A stretch of 64,000 bases of DNA from Flavobacterium sp. LC2016-13 (GTDB lineage Bacteria > Bacteroidota > Bacteroidia > Flavobacteriales > Flavobacteriaceae), in the NCBI RefSeq assembly GCF_009707955.1, contig NZ_WMDQ01000010.1:62001-126000 (forward strand), written 5' to 3'. Both the position numbers and the translations under genes were made by a program. The notes under the pieces were generated by a model. The model saw only the letters and a list, made by a program, of their open reading frames with translations, had not been told where the DNA came from and made no database searches. The number at the start of each line of letters is the position of its first letter. Position 1 is the stretch's first letter. Of the stretch, positions 26,323-35,157 are shown piece after piece.

Positions 26323-26951
26323 TAGAAAAACGTGAAAAAAGAAAGAAGATTTTTTACGTTCCGGGAATGATTTCCTTGATTTTCATTCCTTTGTTATGTT
26401 TGATTTATTTTTATAAAGTTGATGCTTTTAAAGTTTACACATTATTAAATGTTGAACTTCCTGCTCCTGATAATAATGTATTTGAAGAGTTAAATATTGC
26501 TGATTTAAGAAAATACAAGATATTTAATTACAACAGTAATGAATTTGAGGAAAATAGAAGTTTAGAAAAATTACGTTTTTCATTGCGAAAATTAAAAAAA
26601 GAAAATGATACAATTAATGGTATAAGAATCCATTTAGGGAAAAAGATGACCTACGGAGTTTATGTTCAGGTATTAAATATTTTCGCAGAAGAAGGAATTG
26701 AAATTTATATTCCTCATAAAGATGATTTTTGGGTTTTTATGAAGCCAAAACCTAAACAAAATAAATCTATAAGAATCCCGATTATAAGAATTTGTGGATA
26801 TGATGGTGATTTTTGGGAAAAACAAAGAGAAGAAGCTGAGAGAAAATATGTTTTGTCTTTATATAGAAAAAACTGGGTTCTTTTTTTGGGTTATTTCGGA
26901 CTGGTACTTCTAAATATCTTTGCGCTAGTAAAATTCAATAAAAACAGATAA
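26319..26951 (+). CDS. Hypothetical two-helix membrane protein
   Basis: A 210-residue protein not recognised with confidence. Hydrophobic segments at about 13-32 and 187-206 frame a soluble middle domain. The stretch IRIHLGKKMTYGVYVQVLNIFAEEGIEIYI resembles the repeating strand-helix of ExbD-type periplasmic domains, which would fit its place directly after a TonB receptor (ATGA overlap, translational coupling). This is a weak, speculative resemblance. Confidence 0.6.
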   Translation: MIEKREKRKKIFYVPGMISLIFIPLLCLIYFYKVDAFKVYTLLNVELPAPDNNVFEELNIADLRKYKIFNYNSNEFEENRSLEKLRFSLRKLKKENDTINGIRIHLGKKMTYGVYVQVLNIFAEEGIEIYIPHKDDFWVFMKPKPKQNKSIRIPIIRICGYDGDFWEKQREEAERKYVLSLYRKNWVLFLGYFGLVLLNIFALVKFNKNR

Positions 26952-26997
26952 TACAATCAAAAATACTATATTTGATATTCTAATATAATTTGCAGAC

Positions 26998-27720
26998 ATG
27001 AAAAATTCCTTAAAATATATAGCCTTAGTAATCATCGGAACATTAGTAAGTTGTAAAGATGAAGTTCAGAAGCCAAAAGTAATTTATGATGCTTCAAATA
27101 AAGCAAATGTTGTTGCGAAAACAGATTCAACGCAGATTGAAGTGGCTGATTTGCCAATTCAGATGGAAGGAACCAACTATTTAATTCATCCTGTTGGAGA
27201 TTTGAGAGTTTATGAAAGAGGAACAAAATCGCGTTACGGATCTTCGAGTGTAAGTGATTTGAGTTTTACGATTTCAAATTTAGGAGATTATGAAATTACA
27301 GGTTATTTACAAAATCTAAAATTTCAAAAAGTAGATTCAGATTCAATTCACCCTTTAACAGATAAACCGGCATTAATTTTAACAGCGACGTATTTAAAAC
27401 CAGTTGCTGATAAAACAAAGAACCAAATAATGGTGTATACTTTAGCTGATTCTGATACTAATAAGGACGGTAAAATTGATGCAAGTGATATCAAAACTTT
27501 GTATTTGAGTAATATTAGCGGAGAAAATTTTACTAAAATTTCAGAAGATTTTCAGGAATTGGTTGACTGGAGCTTAATAGAATCTAAAAGCCGTTTGTAT
27601 TTTAGAACTATTGAAGATACCAACCAAAACGGCCAGTTTGATAAAAATGACGTTTTACATTATAACTATATAGATTTGGCTTCTAAAAAATGGGAAGTTA
27701 AAAGTTATAAACCTATATGA
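26998..27720 (+). CDS. Lipoprotein with two EF-hand-like calcium loops
   Basis: A 240-residue lipoprotein, with the acylated Cys at 19 in GTLVSCKDE. Two segments, DTNKDGKIDASDI (about 157-169) and DTNQNGQFDKNDV (about 206-218), match the D-x-N-x-D/N-G loop of EF-hand and dockerin calcium sites. Otherwise it is beta-rich and not assigned to a family. The gap of 46 bases from the previous gene leaves open whether it has its own promoter. Confidence 0.7.
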   Translation: MKNSLKYIALVIIGTLVSCKDEVQKPKVIYDASNKANVVAKTDSTQIEVADLPIQMEGTNYLIHPVGDLRVYERGTKSRYGSSSVSDLSFTISNLGDYEITGYLQNLKFQKVDSDSIHPLTDKPALILTATYLKPVADKTKNQIMVYTLADSDTNKDGKIDASDIKTLYLSNISGENFTKISEDFQELVDWSLIESKSRLYFRTIEDTNQNGQFDKNDVLHYNYIDLASKKWEVKSYKPI

Positions 27721-27727
27721 GGTTCTA

Positions 27728-27911
27728 TCCCGAAGCTTCGGGACTGAGATACTAAGATTCTAAGTTTTTTTGCCACAGATCGCACAGATTAAAAGGATTT
27801 AAAAAAATACAACATAAAAAACCATTTAAAAATTAAATTCTAATTTTTAAATGTTTTTTTTATGTTTATAAAGATTTGAAAATCTTAGAATCTTAGCATC
27901 TAAGAACCTTA
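27728..27911. repeat. Nested inverted repeats between convergent genes
   Basis: Outer arms CTAAGATTCTAAG (27752-27764) and its exact complement (27884-27896) enclose an AT-rich hairpin of about 23 bp per arm (27813-27865), which probably terminates both convergent genes. The 16-nt palindrome TCCCGAAGCTTCGGGA (27728-27743) and the words GCCACAGATCGCACAGATT and CTAAGAACCTTAG also occur here. No gene is seen in 27721-27928. Confidence 0.8.
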
Positions 27912-27928
27912 GCACCTTTAAAAACAAT

Positions 27929-28630
27929 CTAAATCAAAATATCACTTTCCAAATCAGATTTTTCGATTTCAAAACCAAAATCAAGACGTTCGACTAATTC
28001 GATTACCAGTTTTTTATACCAGTTTTCAGATTTTGGATGAATGTATATCTTCTCAATTAACTGATTGATATCAACATTGATTTTTAATCCGTCATTTAGT
28101 TTTATAGTGCTTTTTGAAGTATCGGTTATAATGCGGACTTCGCGCTCGTATTGAAAACTTTTTCGCTTAAATAAAAACGGAAAGAATAAATCATCAAACG
28201 GAATATATTCTTTTTTATAATCGATGTAGTTTACTTCTCCAATATACTGATCAAAATTATTTTCAGGGTTCAGGGCTTTTTGCAATCTTCCAATTGTGGA
28301 CTGAATTGCTAAACCTTCGCTATTTTGCGTGAATATCTGCCACATAGCAAACGATTCATATTCGTTAATATGCCAGCTGCTTATTGCTACTTTTTCGCGA
28401 TGCGTTTTATAGTAATTTAAAAAGTCAGGATTGTTAACGGCCAGTTTTTTAATCTCTTCAAATGTTGGTTCACTAAAAGTGCCTTCGTACTGATCTTCAA
28501 ATTTATCAGAACGTGACATAAATAATTTTTTAGAAAGTAATAAATCAAGAAACTTAGATAAATCCAGGTATTTCCAAACAATAGTGTCAGGATCCTCAGG
28601 TAACTTTATGTTTGAATTGTTTAGGTACAT
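27929..28630 (-). CDS. DUF2971 domain-containing protein
   Basis: A 233-residue cytosolic protein with the family marks IVWKYLDLSKFLDLLLSKKLFMSRSDKFEDQYEG (about 16-50), WHINEYESFAMWQIF (about 92-106), LAIQSTIGRL and FKRKSFQYEREVRII. DUF2971 proteins are of unknown biochemistry and are often found in accessory or defence neighbourhoods. No such partner gene is adjacent here; the neighbours are a lipoprotein gene and an ABC exporter gene. Confidence 0.85.
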   Translation of the reverse strand: MYLNNSNIKLPEDPDTIVWKYLDLSKFLDLLLSKKLFMSRSDKFEDQYEGTFSEPTFEEIKKLAVNNPDFLNYYKTHREKVAISSWHINEYESFAMWQIFTQNSEGLAIQSTIGRLQKALNPENNFDQYIGEVNYIDYKKEYIPFDDLFFPFLFKRKSFQYEREVRIITDTSKSTIKLNDGLKINVDINQLIEKIYIHPKSENWYKKLVIELVERLDFGFEIEKSDLESDILI

Positions 28631-28684
28631 TCTATCAGGCGTTTAGTTTTTCTAATAAAATTACAAATTGATTTTATAAAATAC

Positions 28685-28751
28685 TATAAAAAAAATACTT
28701 ACTTAATTTTCTGAGATTTATTAAATCGATCAGGAAAACTAAGTAAGTACT
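28685..28751 (-). terminator. Terminator after the ABC exporter
   Basis: TACTTACTTA (28696-28705) pairs with TAAGTAAGTA (28739-28748), extended inward by TTTTC/GAAAA and TGA/TCA with one mismatch. An A-run at about 28687-28695 on the plus strand is the terminal T-run on the minus strand. Confidence 0.75.
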
Positions 28752-28772
28752 TTATGGCAGAATATAAATCTG

Positions 28773-30602
28773 CTATGATTCGAAAGACTGCATCGTTACA
28801 AGCTTATTATATGTTCCGTTATGCGTAATTAATTCGTCGTGGGTTCCTTGTTCCACAATTCTTCCTTTTTGCATTACAACAATCAAATCTGCTTTTTGAA
28901 TCGTTGAAAGACGGTGCGCAATAACAATAGAAGTTCTGTTTTGCATCATATTTTCTAACGCAATCTGAACGAATTTTTCACTTTCGGTATCTAATGCAGA
29001 AGTTGCTTCATCCAAAATCATAATTGGAGGATTTTTCAATACAGCACGTGCAATCGATAAACGTTGTTTTTGTCCGCCTGATAATTTGTTTCCGCTATCA
29101 CCAATGTTCGTGTAAATTCCTAAAGGTAATTCCTTAACAAATTCAAAAGCATTGGCAATTTTTAAAGCTTCAATAATTTCATCATCTGTAGCATCAAGTT
29201 TTCCTAATGAAATATTTGCTTTTATCGTATCATTAAATAAAATACTATCCTGAGTAACTAATCCCATTAAACCACGAAGCGATTGCAGGTTTAAATCTTT
29301 TATGTTGATTCCGTCAATAGAAATAGATCCATCGGTTACATCATAAAAACGCGTTAATAAATTGGCGATCGTACTTTTTCCACTTCCTGATTGTCCCACA
29401 AGAGCAACCGTTTGTCCTTTTTTAATTTTAAGAGAAAAATCTTTTAAAACAGTTTCATCCTGATATTTGAAATTAATATTCTGAATATCGATATTATTAT
29501 CAAAAGTTGTTTTTTCTATAGCATCAACTTTGCTTGTAATTGGATTATCCTGATCTAAAATTTCTAAAACACGTTCTGCTGCGGCATTTCCTCTTTTTAC
29601 ACCATAAGAAGCTTTAGAAATAGCTTTTGCAGGTGTCAGGATATTATAAGCCAATCCCATATAAGCAATAAATGCGGCTCCGTCTAATGTTTTTTCAATC
29701 AAAACCATTTGACCTCCATACCAAAGCAAAATTGCAATTACAGCTATTCCCATAAATTCACTCGCCGGAGAAGCTAAGTTCTGACGGTTTCCAATACTAT
29801 TTGATAAGTTGAAAAAACGTTCTGTTGAGTTCTTAAAAACAGTATTGAAATAATTTTCGGCATTATATCCTTTTACAACTTTTAAACCTCCAATCGTTTC
29901 TTCAATAGTAGACAAAAAAGTACCTTGTTCCTGTTGCGCTTTTGTAGATTGTTTTTTAAGTTGTTTTCCGATTAATGAAATCACATAACCTGAAACCGGA
30001 ATAAAAATAAATACAAATAAGGTTAATTTAGGACTGATAATTAACATGGTAACTATTGTGAAAATAATCGTTAACGGTTCTTTTACAATAAGTTCAAGAA
30101 TTGCCAAAAACGAGTTTTGTACCTCATTTACATCAGCTGAAATCCTTGAAATCACATCGCCTTTTCTCTTTTCAGAATAAAAAGCCAATGGCAGTTCAAG
30201 TGTTTTTTTATACATCGCATTTCGCATATCTCTTAAGACACCATTTCGTAAAAAGGTGATAAAAAACATAGCGGCATAATCAGCTAAGTTTTTCAATAAA
30301 AAGATTGAAATGATAATTGCCACCATTACAGATAAGACATAACCTGATTCGTGCGTGCCTTTTGTGGTTGTAATGTAGTAGCTTAAATAGTCTTCGCCAT
30401 ATTGCTGAATCTTTAGGATTCCGTGAAATACTGGTTTTACCGTAATTTGCTTGCCTTTATCAAATAATACCTGAAGCATTGGAATTAATGCAACAAACGA
30501 AAGCGTGCTAAAAAGCGCATATAAAATATTAAAAAAGATGTTTAAGAAAGCATATTTTTTATACGGATATATAAAAGGAATTATTTTTTTGATATTACTC
30601 AT
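28773..30602 (-). CDS. ABC transporter, fused permease and ATPase (MsbA-like exporter)
   Basis: A 609-residue half-transporter. The transmembrane domain covers about 1-330 (type I exporter fold, six helices, first at about 18-45), and the nucleotide-binding domain about 345-605, with Walker A GQSGSGKST, Q-loop VTQDSILFND, signature LSGGQKQRLSIARA, Walker B ILDEATSALD and the H-loop IAHRLSTI. It works as a homodimer and probably flips lipids, lipid A precursors or drugs. It has its own terminator, with a possible TATATTTA promoter about 80 bases upstream. Confidence 0.93.
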   Translation of the reverse strand: MSNIKKIIPFIYPYKKYAFLNIFFNILYALFSTLSFVALIPMLQVLFDKGKQITVKPVFHGILKIQQYGEDYLSYYITTTKGTHESGYVLSVMVAIIISIFLLKNLADYAAMFFITFLRNGVLRDMRNAMYKKTLELPLAFYSEKRKGDVISRISADVNEVQNSFLAILELIVKEPLTIIFTIVTMLIISPKLTLFVFIFIPVSGYVISLIGKQLKKQSTKAQQEQGTFLSTIEETIGGLKVVKGYNAENYFNTVFKNSTERFFNLSNSIGNRQNLASPASEFMGIAVIAILLWYGGQMVLIEKTLDGAAFIAYMGLAYNILTPAKAISKASYGVKRGNAAAERVLEILDQDNPITSKVDAIEKTTFDNNIDIQNINFKYQDETVLKDFSLKIKKGQTVALVGQSGSGKSTIANLLTRFYDVTDGSISIDGINIKDLNLQSLRGLMGLVTQDSILFNDTIKANISLGKLDATDDEIIEALKIANAFEFVKELPLGIYTNIGDSGNKLSGGQKQRLSIARAVLKNPPIMILDEATSALDTESEKFVQIALENMMQNRTSIVIAHRLSTIQKADLIVVMQKGRIVEQGTHDELITHNGTYNKLVTMQSFES

Positions 30603-30796
30603 TTATTTTTTGATGTTATTTTTTTTGCTAAAGCAATGTTTTTTGCCTGTTTTTCCGGCAATAATTTTTTCAGAAATTTTCTAAATATACCGGCGCTTTG
30701 ATTTGTGGGCGATTAAAGAATTAATTTTTCCGGTGATTTTCAGGGGACAAAATTAATTCAATTGATTTATTTTTGTCTTCTTTTTGTTCATTTTTA

Positions 30797-30842
30797 TAAA
30801 AAAAAACTCTTATTTACATTGCTTCCAATATAAATAAGAGTT
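30797..30842 (-). terminator. Terminator after the phosphosugar mutase
   Basis: AACTCTTATTTA (30805-30816) with its perfect complement (30831-30842), an AT-rich hairpin followed on the minus strand by a T-run. The rest of the 320-bp gap (30603-30922) shows no gene. Confidence 0.8.
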
Positions 30843-30922
30843 CAAATATACTATAATTTCAATTTTGAACACATTGTGAGCAAAATTGAAATGTATTTGA
30901 AAAGAGTTTATTACTCATTTTA

Positions 30923-32650
30923 TTAATTCAATTGCATTCCTGCAATGATATTTTGTATTTTTTGATCCAAGAAACTTTCTGCAGCATCAAAATCTTCAAC
31001 CGATTCTAATTCAGCATTAACGCTGATATAGAATTTAATTTTCGGCTCCGTTCCGCTTGGTCTTGCGCAAATTTTAGAACCATCTTCCGTATAATAAATC
31101 AATACATTCGATTTTGGAATATCCATTGCAGATTCTTCACCAGTCAATAAATTCAAAGCAATTGATGATTGATAATCTTCTACCATAATTACTCTTTGTC
31201 CGCTGATTTCTTTCAAAGGGTTTTCACGTAAATCAATCATCATCTGATTAATTTCCTGTAAACCTTCCATTCCTTTTTTAGTCAGTGAAACCAAATATTC
31301 TTTATAAAAACCATTTTCAACATAAAGTTGCAAAAGTTCTTTATAAACACTGCTTCCGGCAGCTTTTGCCTGCGCTGCAACTTCGCATATTAATAAGGTA
31401 GCCGCAACAGCATCTTTATCTCTAACAGCATCGCCAACCATAAAACCAAAACTTTCTTCTCCACCTCCAATAAATTGAAGTTCAGGAAAATCTTTGATCA
31501 TTTTGGCAATCCATTTAAAGCCTGTTAAACCAACTTTGCATTCTACACCGTAGCTTGTTGCCAATTCCATCATCATTGGAGTTGAAACAATTGTAGAACC
31601 AACGAATTGTTTTCCGTTAATTTTGCCTGCTTTTTTCCATTGTTTTAATAGAAAAGAAGTCATCAAAATCATGGTTTGATTTCCGTTAAGCAAAATCATT
31701 TTGCCTTCGTTATTTCTAACTGCAACACCTAAACGGTCACAATCAGGATCAGTTCCAACAACAATATCAGAATTAGTTTTGTCTGCCAATGCCAATGCCA
31801 TTGTTAAAGCTTCTGGTTCTTCAGGATTTGGAGATTTTACCGTTGGGAAATTTCCATCAGGAATCGCTTGTTCAGGAACAATATGTACATTTTTATATCC
31901 TGCCTGCGATAAAGTATCCGGTACAGATTTTATAGACGTTCCGTGCAATGAAGTAAACACAATGTGTAAATTATCTTTAGCGTCAAAAGGAGTGTTAAAA
32001 CTCGCATTTTCTATAGATGATTTTATAAAAGCCTTGTCAATTTCAGTATCGATATATTCGATCAGACTTTCGTTTGCATTGAACTTAATTTTATCGTAAC
32101 CTAAATTTTCGATTACGTTAATAATAGCAGCATCTTCCGGAGGAACAATTTGCCCGCCATCCTGCCAGTACACTTTGTATCCGTTATATTCAGGTGGATT
32201 GTGCGATGCTGTAAGAACAATTCCGCATTGACAACCTAAATATTTAAGCGCAAAAGATAATTCAGGAGTTGGTCTTAAATCTGAGAATAAATAAACATGA
32301 ATTCCGTTTGCAGAGAAAACATCAGCAACAACCTTTGCCAAAGTATTACTGTTATGACGACAATCATAAGCAATAACAACTTTTAAAGGTTGATTTGGGA
32401 AAACTTCATGTAAATAATCAGAAAGTCCTTGTGTGTTTTTTCCAAGCGTATATTTGTTGATTCTGTTGTTTCCAACGCCCATAACGCCACGCATTCCACC
32501 AGTTCCAAATTCCAGGTTTTTATAAAAACTTTCTTCAAGTTCTTTTGCCGAAGTCGTCATTAACTCCTTAACAGCCGCTTGTGTATCATTATCAAATGTA
32601 GGTGTCAACCATTCGTTTACAGCATTCAATATATTAGGTGCTATATTCAT
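30923..32650 (-). CDS. Phospho-sugar mutase (PGM/PMM family)
   Basis: A 575-residue alpha-D-phosphohexomutase that moves phosphate between the C1 and C6 positions of glucose or mannose. Active-site serine loop TASHNPPEYNGYKVYW, metal loop DPDCDRLGV, sugar-recognition loop GGGEESFGF and phosphate-binding RPSGTEPKIKFY are all present and in order. The length (575) places it with the PgcA/PGM2-like longer forms. It probably feeds UDP-glucose or GDP-mannose synthesis, consistent with nearby GT2 and GlmU-family genes. Confidence 0.94.
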   Translation of the reverse strand: MNIAPNILNAVNEWLTPTFDNDTQAAVKELMTTSAKELEESFYKNLEFGTGGMRGVMGVGNNRINKYTLGKNTQGLSDYLHEVFPNQPLKVVIAYDCRHNSNTLAKVVADVFSANGIHVYLFSDLRPTPELSFALKYLGCQCGIVLTASHNPPEYNGYKVYWQDGGQIVPPEDAAIINVIENLGYDKIKFNANESLIEYIDTEIDKAFIKSSIENASFNTPFDAKDNLHIVFTSLHGTSIKSVPDTLSQAGYKNVHIVPEQAIPDGNFPTVKSPNPEEPEALTMALALADKTNSDIVVGTDPDCDRLGVAVRNNEGKMILLNGNQTMILMTSFLLKQWKKAGKINGKQFVGSTIVSTPMMMELATSYGVECKVGLTGFKWIAKMIKDFPELQFIGGGEESFGFMVGDAVRDKDAVAATLLICEVAAQAKAAGSSVYKELLQLYVENGFYKEYLVSLTKKGMEGLQEINQMMIDLRENPLKEISGQRVIMVEDYQSSIALNLLTGEESAMDIPKSNVLIYYTEDGSKICARPSGTEPKIKFYISVNAELESVEDFDAAESFLDQKIQNIIAGMQLN

Positions 32651-32699
32651 GTAAATGTTTTTTTTTATGTTTTAATTAAAGATAAGATTTTTTAAGGAA

Positions 32700-32795
32700 T
32701 AATCCTGCTTCCTGATATTTATCGGGAAACTTTATCTTTTATTGTTTTGCAAGAATAAAGAAAGATGTTCCCGAAAAAATCAGGAACATCAGCAT
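32700..32795 (-). terminator. Hairpin region after the glycosyltransferase
   Basis: GATGTTCC (32764-32771) pairs with GGAACATC (32783-32790), followed on the minus strand by a T-rich tract. A longer imperfect pairing of TTCCTGAT...TCGGGAA near 32710 with TTCCCGA...ATCAGG is also possible, making two alternative hairpins. Confidence 0.6.
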
Positions 32796-32808
32796 TTGTA
32801 CTAAAACG

Positions 32809-33756
32809 TTAAAAATTAACTTCTCGAGCTACTTTATAACGTGCTTCATTGCTTTTGGTACGCAAAATAATTTCACCTAAGAATCCGGCTAAAAACAATT
32901 GCGTTCCTATAATCATTGATGTTATTGATAAATAAAAATGTGGTCTTTCTGTAATTAGTCTACTGGTTTTGTGAATAAATAATTTGTCTATTCCTAAATA
33001 TAAAGCCAGTAAAAAACCAATTAAAAACATAATAGAACCCAATAAACCAAATAAATGCATTGGTCTTTTTCCAAATCTTGATAAAAACCAAATGGTAATT
33101 AAATCCAGAAAACCGTTAATGAAACGATCCATTCCAAATTTGGTTTCACCGTATTTACGTGCCTGGTGAATTACAACTTTTTCGCCAATTTTATTGAAAC
33201 CGGCGTTTTTTGCCAAAACCGGAATATAACGGTGCATTTCGCCAGAAACTTCAATGTTTTTTACAACCGTGTTTTTATACGCTTTTAAACCGCAGTTGAA
33301 ATCATTCAATTCAACACCGGAAGTCTTTCTTGCCGCCCAATTGAATAATTTCGAAGGTAAATTTTTCGCTACAACAGAGTCATAACGTTTCTTTTTCCAG
33401 CCTGAAACCAAATCGAATTTTTCAGCCGTAATCATTTCGTATAATCCAGGAATTTCGTCCGGACTGTCTTGCAAATCTGCATCCATTGTAATAATAACGT
33501 CACCTTTGGCTTTAGCAAAACCAGCATGCAACGCTTGAGATTTTCCGAAATTCTTCATAAAACGAATGCCTTTTACATTCGAATTTTCATTAGAAAAACC
33601 TTCAATAATATTCCAGGAATTATCTGTACTACCATCATCTACAAAAATGATTTCATAAGAGTAATTGTTAGAATCCATCACTTTAATAATCCATGTATAG
33701 AGTTCCTGAAGTGATTCCTCCTCGTTTAGAAGCGGTATAAGTATAGATAAATTCAT
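32809..33756 (-). CDS. Family 2 glycosyltransferase (DPM1/ArnC-like)
   Basis: A 315-residue membrane-associated enzyme. The GT-A domain has IPLLNEEESLQELY, DDGSTDNSW and the DxD-type MDADLQDSPDEIP, then two transmembrane helices at about 230-255 and 265-290. This is the layout of polyprenyl-phosphate glycosyltransferases, which make a membrane-bound sugar donor. Preceded by a DUF4199 gene (21-base gap), a pairing I recognise from other Flavobacteriia. Confidence 0.92.
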   Translation of the reverse strand: MNLSILIPLLNEEESLQELYTWIIKVMDSNNYSYEIIFVDDGSTDNSWNIIEGFSNENSNVKGIRFMKNFGKSQALHAGFAKAKGDVIITMDADLQDSPDEIPGLYEMITAEKFDLVSGWKKKRYDSVVAKNLPSKLFNWAARKTSGVELNDFNCGLKAYKNTVVKNIEVSGEMHRYIPVLAKNAGFNKIGEKVVIHQARKYGETKFGMDRFINGFLDLITIWFLSRFGKRPMHLFGLLGSIMFLIGFLLALYLGIDKLFIHKTSRLITERPHFYLSITSMIIGTQLFLAGFLGEIILRTKSNEARYKVAREVNF

Positions 33757-33777
33757 TTATTTTTTATTATAGACTTT

Positions 33778-34311
33778 TTAGGGTTTGTCATTTTTTACTA
33801 TTCCTCCAATAATTAGGGAATATATAAGACCAATTAGCGCAAACATTACAAGTGTTACAGGAAGAACAATGAATGGGCTCATGAATTTTTTAACCATGCC
33901 AAGACCTAATTCTAATTCTTTAGCGGTTATGTTAGGATTTTTGGCAATCATTTGGTCTCTTGTAATTTCAAGCATCTCATTTATGAAATCTGGAAAGATG
34001 AAATTAAAAATAACACTAAAAATTGCATATATCAAACCTGCAATAACAGTAATAGAAACTCCTGTTTTGAGGCATTCAGAAAAAGAAATAAAACCATTGT
34101 TGATTTCCTTTTTGTAATGATTACATCCTAAGTATATAAATATAAGAGGCAAAACTAAATAATTTGCTACATTTACTATTACTCCAACACTTGTATTGAC
34201 TAATGATTTCATGCCAATTACATACATAATAACAAACTCTAAAACCATTATGACTCCGAATAGAACTCCGTACATGGTTCCTGACTTGGCAGGAGATATA
34301 TTTTTATCCAT
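33778..34311 (-). CDS. DUF4199 domain-containing membrane protein
   Basis: A 177-residue integral membrane protein with four hydrophobic segments at about 12-32, 38-62, 78-104 and 142-168, and a charged central part (EITRDQMIAKNPNITAKELE). The DUF4199 family is restricted to Bacteroidota, function unknown. It starts the operon with the GT2 gene, suggesting an envelope glycoconjugate role; that is inference. Confidence 0.88.
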   Translation of the reverse strand: MDKNISPAKSGTMYGVLFGVIMVLEFVIMYVIGMKSLVNTSVGVIVNVANYLVLPLIFIYLGCNHYKKEINNGFISFSECLKTGVSITVIAGLIYAIFSVIFNFIFPDFINEMLEITRDQMIAKNPNITAKELELGLGMVKKFMSPFIVLPVTLVMFALIGLIYSLIIGGIVKNDKP

Positions 34312-34411
34312 AAAATAATTAATTTATTTAATCCACAAATATAGCAATTCCCAATATAATCAAACGTAAAAAAAGCTTTTTGAATTTTACTAAAAAAAAG
34401 TGGGCTAAACA

Positions 34412-34441
34412 TTTGTATATTAAAAAAGAATTGTAAATTTG
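34412..34441 (+). promoter_or_regulatory. Promoter of rpmE2
   Basis: TTTG (34412-34415), 18 bases, TAAATTTG (34434-34441): a full Bacteroidota promoter. It implies a 5' leader of about 110 bases. Confidence 0.7.
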
Positions 34442-34445
34442 CAAA

Positions 34446-34558
34446 CTCAAAATAATTAAAAGTTTTTAAACAAAAAAGAGTATTGTTTGTTTACACCTTT
34501 TTCTAACCATGGAAAAGCTTCAAAATAAAAATACTTTAAACAATAAATAAAAGAAAAG
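34446..34558 (+). promoter_or_regulatory. Possible structured leader of rpmE2
   Basis: In the long leader TATTGTTT (34481-34488) is exactly complementary to AAACAATA (34538-34545), just before the ATG at 34559. Pairing would bring the two ends of a 50-base segment together near the start codon, as in autoregulatory ribosomal protein leaders. No covariation evidence is available here. Confidence 0.4.
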
Positions 34559-34813
34559 ATGAAAAAAGGAATTCACCCAGAAAATTACAGATTAGTTGCA
34601 TTTAAAGACATGTCTAATGACGAAGTTTTTATCACTAAATCTACTGCAGATACAAAAGAAACAATTGAAGTTGACGGAGTTGAGTATCCAGTTGTAAAAA
34701 TGGAGATTTCTAGAACATCTCACCCTTTTTATACTGGTAAATCTAAACTTATCGATACTGCAGGACGTATTGACAAGTTCAAAACTAAATATGCAAAACA
34801 CGTTAAAAACTAA
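34559..34813 (+). CDS. rpmE2: 50S ribosomal protein L31 type B
   Basis: An 84-residue ribosomal protein starting MKKGIHPENYRLVAFKDMSNDEVF, with SRTSHPFYTGKSKLIDTAGRIDKFKTKY at the C-terminal half. It is the zinc-independent (type B, Cys-less) form. It sits in the large subunit near the central protuberance. It is monocistronic, with its own promoter and terminator. Confidence 0.97.
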   Translation: MKKGIHPENYRLVAFKDMSNDEVFITKSTADTKETIEVDGVEYPVVKMEISRTSHPFYTGKSKLIDTAGRIDKFKTKYAKHVKN

Positions 34814-34830
34814 TAACTGTTTTTATTTAT

Positions 34831-34866
34831 ACAAAAGCCTTCCAATCGGAAGGCTTTTTTTTTGCA
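34831..34866 (+). terminator. Terminator of rpmE2
   Basis: AAAAGCCTTCC / GGAAGGCTTTT stem around AATC, followed by a long T-run. Confidence 0.9.
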
Positions 34867-34910
34867 TTTAATTTTACAGATCTATCCAAAAAAAAGCTAT
34901 CATGTTTTAA

Positions 34911-34990
34911 CTAGCCCACGGTTTCAACCGTGGGAGACTAATAATAAATTATGAAATGCTTTACGCCCCAACGGTTGAAACCGTTGGCTA
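34911..34990. repeat. Inverted pair of REP-like palindromes
   Basis: Two perfect 20-nt hairpins facing opposite ways: 34915-34934 (arms CCCACGGTT/AACCGTGGG, loop TC, preceded by CTAG) and 34968-34987 (arms CCAACGGTT/AACCGTTGG, loop GA, followed by CTA). The second, read on the minus strand, has the same TAGCC head and TTTCAA centre as the first. It belongs to the family at 5.1-5.3 kb and 58.8 kb. The remaining gap to the GlmU-family gene (34991-35157) contains a TAACTTTG -7 box at 35107-35114. Confidence 0.85.
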
Positions 34991-35157
34991 TGTTTATAGC
35001 ATGATATTATCGGAGATTATGAAATAATTTGCGAATTCGTGAAGAAAAAAAACGTTTCATGTTTCTTTTGATAGAAAAGGTCTTTAATGAAACCCATAAA
35101 TATTTGTAACTTTGAATCTGGTAACCAAATCAATTTTAACAATATTAAATTTATTTT

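Noticed and set aside
27929..28630. DUF2971 gene as part of an anti-phage island
   Set aside because: Its neighbours are a lipoprotein gene and an exporter gene; no other defence gene or atypical composition is seen.
31701..32099. 132-residue plus-strand frame opposite the phosphosugar mutase gene
   Set aside because: Shadow of conserved active-site coding sequence, without domain or neighbours of its own.
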